Source: Basidiobolus heterosporus B8920
Lineage: Eukaryota > Basidiobolomycota > Basidiobolomycetes > Basidiobolales > Basidiobolaceae
Length of the DNA stretch: 14,489 nucleotides
Assembly: GCA_000697455.1 (NCBI GenBank)
Contig: JNET01028397.1
Span: forward strand, 1-14,489
Direction of reading: 5' to 3'
The translations under genes and the position numbers were made by a program. Under the pieces are notes generated by a model. It saw only the letters and a program-made list of their open reading frames with translations, had not been told where the DNA came from and did no database searches. Positions 10,769 to 14,489 of this stretch are shown here, piece by piece; position 1 is the first letter of the stretch; the number at the start of each line of letters is the position of its first letter.

Positions 10769-13402
10769 TCAAGATTTCAATTGAAACTCAAGCCAACACC
10801 CATCCACTCTACGACCCTTGACATAGTTAGCATGAGGCGTGAGCTCTAGATCCATAATGGCTGGGCTGTAGGGTTAAGACTGTGAGAAGTATATTGAATG
10901 AGCAAGCAGGAAGATAAATCATACTCAGTTATTTCTGCAAGAACATTCTCCGACATGACATCGCACCTTAACTCTTCAAGAGGAAGATCGCAATCACAGA
11001 TGGGGCACTCCCACGTTGATTTGATTGCGTTCACGTATAGATAGGCTGACAAATCAAAGCACTAAGCAGAAGATATCATTAAAAAACATGCCAGATCATA
11101 AAGATCAATAGCCTCAGCGTTGGTTTACCGTTACATGTTTGCAATGGGTTCCTTTAACAGGGGTACGAATTCTCTGGTGGCTTATAGGGCATCGGAGACT
11201 AAGCCAGATAGATGGTTGAGAAATAATAATCTCATCATCCTCCCTCTTAGATAGTGTAGTAGATACGGCTTGGTCTTGTGTACTTGACGTAGCAGTAGAT
11301 GTTTTAGTTTGATATTTAGATACCAGATGTTGAACTAGAGCAGGTGAGGGAATTAGTTAATGACTCTTGTTTTACAGTTTCAAGAAGATACATACCTAAC
11401 TCTTTTCCTTCCTCAGCCTTGATACACTTGTTTTTTAATTCACTTTCCAGATAGTTAATAGATTTGTAGGCATTCATCTTGATGGCAATGCTGACATTCT
11501 ATATGTTGAACAATTAATGAACGTAAAGTCTCCAGAAAACAGACGAGAATCAAACCTGAACTTTTTCTGGATTATCTTTTCCAATATTAAATGCTAGCTC
11601 ATTTTTCGTTTGGCAATCACTTGAAATGTCAATATAGTACCGTTCCCGACCTTTAAGTAGCTCCATCCTGATTGGTACTTGCAAATGATTTAAAGATACC
11701 GTCATCTCAGGCCACGGCATATCTACATCTTTCTTACAGAGCACCAAGAACACGCCTAATTGCTCGAGTGGCTGAGATGCCTTTTGTTTTCTATATTTTC
11801 AAAAGCAGGGATAGTGGTTGGTTAAGGTAGACAGATGACTGTGTAGCAGTATTTTCATTACCTTGATAGCGATTTGTATTCGGTCTCAGTTATATCAAAA
11901 TCTATAGCATTTGAGGGATCTTCAAGATGAGAAGCCAGGTTAAAAAGTGGAATCGGGTATCTCTGAAGTATCGGAAGATCTTTTTTAGGTTCAACGGAAT
12001 CAACAAACTCGTCTTTTTCTTCTTTAATCTCAATAGGTGGTATTTCACCTTCCAGAGAAGATATCATAAGAGTTTCAGTATCACTAAAGAAGTCCTCAGA
12101 TTTTATATTAACAGCAACTCCATCATCTGTAGATTCCACTGCTCCGCCTATTCTCCGAAGCATTTCGCCTGTATCTCCAACAAACAAAGTGGGTAACAGA
12201 CAGGACGACGAATCGATTGTAAAAGAATTTGTATTCAAATATGGAATCGGATTTGAATCATGTCGAGAGATGTGGCTTGGACCCGTAGAAGGGATTGCTA
12301 TGTTCGTCTCATCTATAGCTGGCCAATCGTTCGTAACGGGAGGCAGTATAGGTTGTGGATCTACCGAATTATTTGAAAGTTCACACATCGTGGTATACAT
12401 TCGAACTACGATATCTAAATATTACTAAATTACTAAAAGTGGCTAATACTCATGGTTTAGTCATTTTCATCCATACCTCTACGTCGCTGCTGGAAATAAG
12501 GCAAATGCTGATGCACAACCCTTAACACTTGCCAGCCATAATTCACATTATAACCCAATCGTCTACTTTTGCGGACAATGATCTATTAAATGCGAAAATC
12601 GATTAAAATCTGGATGCAAAGAGGACTTTCGAATAGTTTGTAGACAAGACTTTACTTTTAAACAGTGAATAAGGGTTTTTTCAGTATGCAAGCAATACGC
12701 TGAGTCAGTTTGGCACCAAGTGTAGAGTTCCATACAAGCATGAAGGTAAGTTCGAGATCTATTTAGCTTCTGAGCCAAACCTTTTAGTCGATTGTTGATC
12801 CCAAGGATGGTTGCATTATCATACTGCCTTCGTAGCGAAGACATATTGATTCGACTAACTATGGTTTCATGACCTTGGCTTGGATTCAACTCTACGAGCC
12901 TTGGCTCTGGCGATTGAATGTTACTTAATAATCTAGTGTTTTCAAGAGGAGCTGCTTGAGGTTGTCGAAGAGTAACCCTGTAAACAGAAGCTTCTTCCGG
13001 ATAAGGATAGGGTGGCTGAAAAGGGGTTTCGTTTTCAAGCCAAGCGCGCGTGTTTCTATGTTCTGAATATTCAGAAAAAGTTCTCTGAGAAAATTGTTGA
13101 GAATGAGGAGAAGTATTGCGATAGGGAAGTGGGCGATTACTGGCATTATTTTGCCTATGAGAGCCTTGTCGTAGACCACGGTTAAGTATACGCTGGGTTG
13201 GTAATGGTTCATAGTTTTGCTGAGTTCGAGAACTGTAGACGGGATTTAGTCGTGAGGGCTGAACTACAGGCCGCATTCTAGGTTGAATTTGCGGCAATAT
13301 AGGTGGAAAAGATATAGGATATTGGGGATTTTCATCTCCAGAGCCCTCCTCTTCTGGAGATAAGTATCCCCCTGAAGACCTATTGTGAGCTTCAAAATGC
13401 AT
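10769..13402 (-). CDS. ZMIZ-like SP-RING protein, probable SUMO E3 ligase or transcription cofactor, 8 exons, 727 aa
   Basis: Exons in transcript order: 13402-12656, 12582-12477, 12414-11862, 11790-11556, 11498-11396, 11334-11129, 11061-10925, 10865-10769. The seven introns are 57-73 nt and all GT-AG, and coding sums to 2184 nt. The start is the ATG at 13402, directly preceded by an in-frame TGA. Layout: residues 1-190 are Pro/Gln/Arg/Ser-rich and look disordered; 193-310 match the ZMIZ1/2 N-terminal helical domain; 310-450 are acidic and Ser-rich, with two sumoylation-type motifs (IKSE near K390, IKEE near K416); 450-550 form a PINIT-like region; 626-680 are the SP-RING. PIAS/Siz proteins have a SAP domain at the N-terminus, which I do not see, so ZMIZ is the better family. 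SP-RING proteins recruit SUMO-loaded Ubc9 and usually act in the nucleus. The last intron is the least certain junction. Confidence 0.85.
10975..11206 (-). other. SP-RING zinc finger of the ZMIZ-like protein
   Basis: Residues about 626-680, across exons 6 and 7. LSLRCPIS begins the domain. Zinc ligands by comparison with Siz1 are C647 and H649 in THCKHV, and C670 and C673 in TWECPICD. HVT|CFDL at the splice junction rebuilds the invariant CKHxxCFD. The following LPLEELRCD matches the family pattern for the strand after the last Cys pair. All key residues are present, so E2 binding and ligase activity are plausible. Confidence 0.93.
11555..11790 (-). other. PINIT-like segment of the ZMIZ-like protein
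   Basis: Exon 4, residues about 470-548, with LGVFLVLCKKDVDMPWPEM followed by VSLNHLQVP. ZMIZ1 has a similar run, NTNWPASVQVSVN, between its Pro-rich region and the SP-RING. In Siz proteins the PINIT domain helps choose the SUMO substrate. The match is weaker than for the SP-RING. Confidence 0.55.
12341..12826 (-). other. ZMIZ-type N-terminal helical (TPR-like) domain
   Basis: Residues about 193-310, across exons 1-3. The order is NRLKGL, then CMELYTWC, EKTLIHCLK, LGYNVNYGWQVLRVV and an Arg-rich segment. Human ZMIZ1 has NDRLQCI, ATELLDWC, FEQSLMGCL and FDLDLGYRLLAV in the same order with similar spacing (from memory). The exon 1/2 junction at CLK|IIV runs through the conserved block, which supports that intron. 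In animal ZMIZ proteins this domain is at the extreme N-terminus; here it follows about 190 disordered residues. Confidence 0.75.
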
Positions 13403-13473
13403 TCAGCTAATGTAGCTCCAACAAAGTAATTGGGACTTCAGACCTGATCTTATAGAAGATTTCATATCATGAG

Positions 13474-13494
13474 TAGGCTCCTTGTACGAGCCTA
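13474..13494. repeat. Short perfect inverted repeat in the ZMIZ-like 5' region
   Basis: TAGGCTC and GAGCCTA, 7 bp each, flank a 7-nt centre. It lies 72 bp upstream of the ZMIZ-like ATG and could form a hairpin in the leader RNA or be a protein-binding dyad. It may equally be chance. Confidence 0.35.
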
Positions 13495-13566
13495 TCTGCA
13501 TAATTCTATGTACAATCAGCACACAATACCGTAATAAAGGTGCAATAGTGGTTCTGACTATGTATG

Positions 13567-13572
13567 TTTATT
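13567..13572 (-). terminator. Candidate AATAAA for the Bin3 methyltransferase gene
   Basis: AATAAA on the minus strand in CCATAATAAACATAC, about 290 nt past the methyltransferase stop. It is the only perfect hexamer I noticed in this spacer. It lies only 165 nt before the ZMIZ-like ATG, which would leave very little room for that gene's promoter, so a variant signal closer to the stop is possible. Confidence 0.3.
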
Positions 13573-13650
13573 ATGGAAGTGGCGGATGCTCAGAACAGCA
13601 AATGTATAATCCCGATATGGTGGTAGTCACATACAATCGAAACATTATAC

Positions 13651-13659
13651 AAATATATA
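13651..13659 (-). promoter_or_regulatory. TATA-like run upstream of the ZMIZ-like gene
   Basis: TATATATTT on the minus strand, about 249 bp upstream of the ZMIZ-like ATG. It is the most TATA-like stretch in the spacer. It lies transcriptionally before the candidate AATAAA of the preceding gene, so the two calls imply overlapping transcripts or one of them is wrong. Confidence 0.22.
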
Positions 13660-13861
13660 GTTAGACTGAATGCCCTTGATTATGATAGTTAATAAGACGC
13701 AGCTCGGGTAGATTATTAAAAGCAATACACAAGATTCTCGAGATCAAGAACAAGGGATAGTGCGATGAATGAATGTGGTGACGCAAACCGAGCAACTGCT
13801 GCTTACGTTGTATGGGCGAGTTTGCGGAAGAGGTAAAGAGGGCGAGAGAATCCTGAGGGAA

Positions 13862-14489
13862 TCATGTGGTTAGGTACGGAATTAGGCTTGATTCAAAGTA
13901 ACGAAACCGAGTAATGTTACCTTTAGAGTCGGTCTCAGGGATCCCCAATAGTTCACAGTGCTGAAATCCAATGACTTTGGTTAAATAGACCTCAAATTGC
14001 TCGGGTCTTAACTGAATGCGCTTGTAATTTTCCCAAATCTCCTGCATTGAGAAAAATGAAATATCCATGAAATAGGCAATACATTAGAATATACATGAAT
14101 CAGGCAATATATTATGTACACGACACATACTGGAGTCAAATGGCTTCTCCGATAGTATGAGTTCCATGGCTGTGGCTCAAGTATGAATATTCCATCATTT
14201 GTTAGTGAATCATAGACCTTCTGGAACAACTGTTTGATCCCTTCATCGCCTTGATTTAGATGGATCCACTTAGTAACACTAAGACTACAAAACACTAAGT
14301 CTACGTTTTCTAAAGAATATTCTGACATGCCAAAGTACCATAAAATTACTTCGTATTTCGAAACACATTCTTCCCTGTCCAATACCCAATTGCAAGCTCG
14401 AAAGGTGATGTTTTGAGTAATTAGCTTAGGACTGCTAGAAGCCTTATGCGTTGCATCCTTCTCTTTGTCATGAAGAAGCTTGGATTGAT
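13862..14489 (-). CDS. MEPCE: Bin3/MEPCE-type RNA 5'-phosphate methyltransferase, C-terminal part
   Basis: Two exons are visible, 14489-14131 and 14041-13862, joined by an 89-nt intron (GTATGT...TGCAG, phase 0). They give 178 residues ending in LIPYLTT and TGA; the upstream part lies off the right edge. Diagnostic motifs are WVLDREE, SLSVTKWIHLNQGDEG, FILEPQPWNSYYRR, and after the intron YKRIQLRPEQF, all in the order found in human MEPCE (KWVHLNWGDEG, LEPQPW, RIQLKPEQF). The family uses S-adenosylmethionine to methylate the 5' gamma-phosphate of RNAs such as 7SK; fission yeast Bmc1 acts with telomerase RNA and U6. The SAM-binding glycine motif should be in the missing N-terminal half. Compared with MEPCE there are about 11 extra residues before the KWIHLN motif; I found no in-phase intron that would remove them. 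Confidence 0.92.

Larger units (their letters stand above)
13403..13861. other. Spacer between the ZMIZ-like gene and the Bin3 methyltransferase gene
   Basis: About 459 bp, expected to hold the methyltransferase 3' end and the ZMIZ-like promoter and leader. It contains one AATAAA on the minus strand, one TATA-like run and a 7-bp-stem inverted repeat, listed separately. Short plus-strand reading frames here resemble no protein I know. No RNA gene is visible. Confidence 0.6.

Noticed and set aside
12925-13212. 95-codon minus-strand frame overlapping exon 1 of the ZMIZ-like gene
   Set aside because: It is out of frame with the exon that leads into the ZMIZ helical domain, and its product has no recognisable motif.
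10769-13402. Assignment of the SP-RING gene as a plain PIAS/Siz ligase
   Set aside because: The SP-RING alone would allow it, but no SAP domain is visible and the region at residues 193-310 matches ZMIZ instead.
13482-13664. 60-codon plus-strand frame in the spacer
   Set aside because: It is short, with unremarkable content and no known motif; it is compatible with chance in AT-rich spacer.
13782-13826. Inverted repeat CGCAAAC / GTTTGCG
   Set aside because: Seven bases with a 31-nt centre is expected by chance and has no further support such as a tRNA or terminator context.
1-14489. Non-standard genetic code, transposon, virus-like element or CRISPR array
   Set aside because: TAA, TAG and TGA all act as stops around the spliced frames. 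No repeats, terminal inverted repeats, transposase, polymerase or capsid-like proteins were seen.

Overview
The window is a compact eukaryotic nuclear segment, about 40 % GC by eye. It carries three protein-coding genes, all on the minus strand and arranged head to tail. Introns are 52-89 nt with ordinary GT...AG ends, the spacers are about 460-520 bp, and all three genes end in TGA. Short introns and tight spacing suggest a fungus, probably an early-diverging lineage rather than a yeast. That placement is an inference from architecture only, and another small-genome opisthokont or protist cannot be excluded. I see no mobile element, tRNA, rRNA, CRISPR array or virus-like sequence.

Layout, right to left in the direction of transcription. 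(1) 14489-13862: the C-terminal 178 residues of a Bin3/MEPCE-type RNA 5'-phosphate methyltransferase; its N-terminal half lies beyond the right edge. (2) 13402-10769: a complete eight-exon gene for a 727-residue SP-RING protein. It resembles animal ZMIZ1/2 (Drosophila Tonalli) more than PIAS/Siz, because it has the ZMIZ N-terminal helical domain as well as the SP-RING. (3) 10251-28: a complete eleven-exon gene for a 3200-residue homologue of SZT2, the scaffold of the KICSTOR complex that links GATOR1 to the lysosome and represses TORC1. I rebuilt the splicing by hand. Every junction keeps phase, and the summed coding lengths (2184 and 9603 nt) divide by three.

The genes need not work together: one caps small nuclear RNA, one is a likely SUMO ligase or transcription cofactor, and one is a nutrient-signalling scaffold. 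The most notable content is a full-length SZT2 and a ZMIZ-architecture protein in what looks like a fungal genome. KICSTOR is absent from the budding yeast model, and ZMIZ proteins are best known from animals. Secondary points are a 12-nt first coding exon in SZT2, a 62-codon upstream ORF next to a TATA-like site, and a final ZMIZ-like intron whose retention would change the C-terminus.
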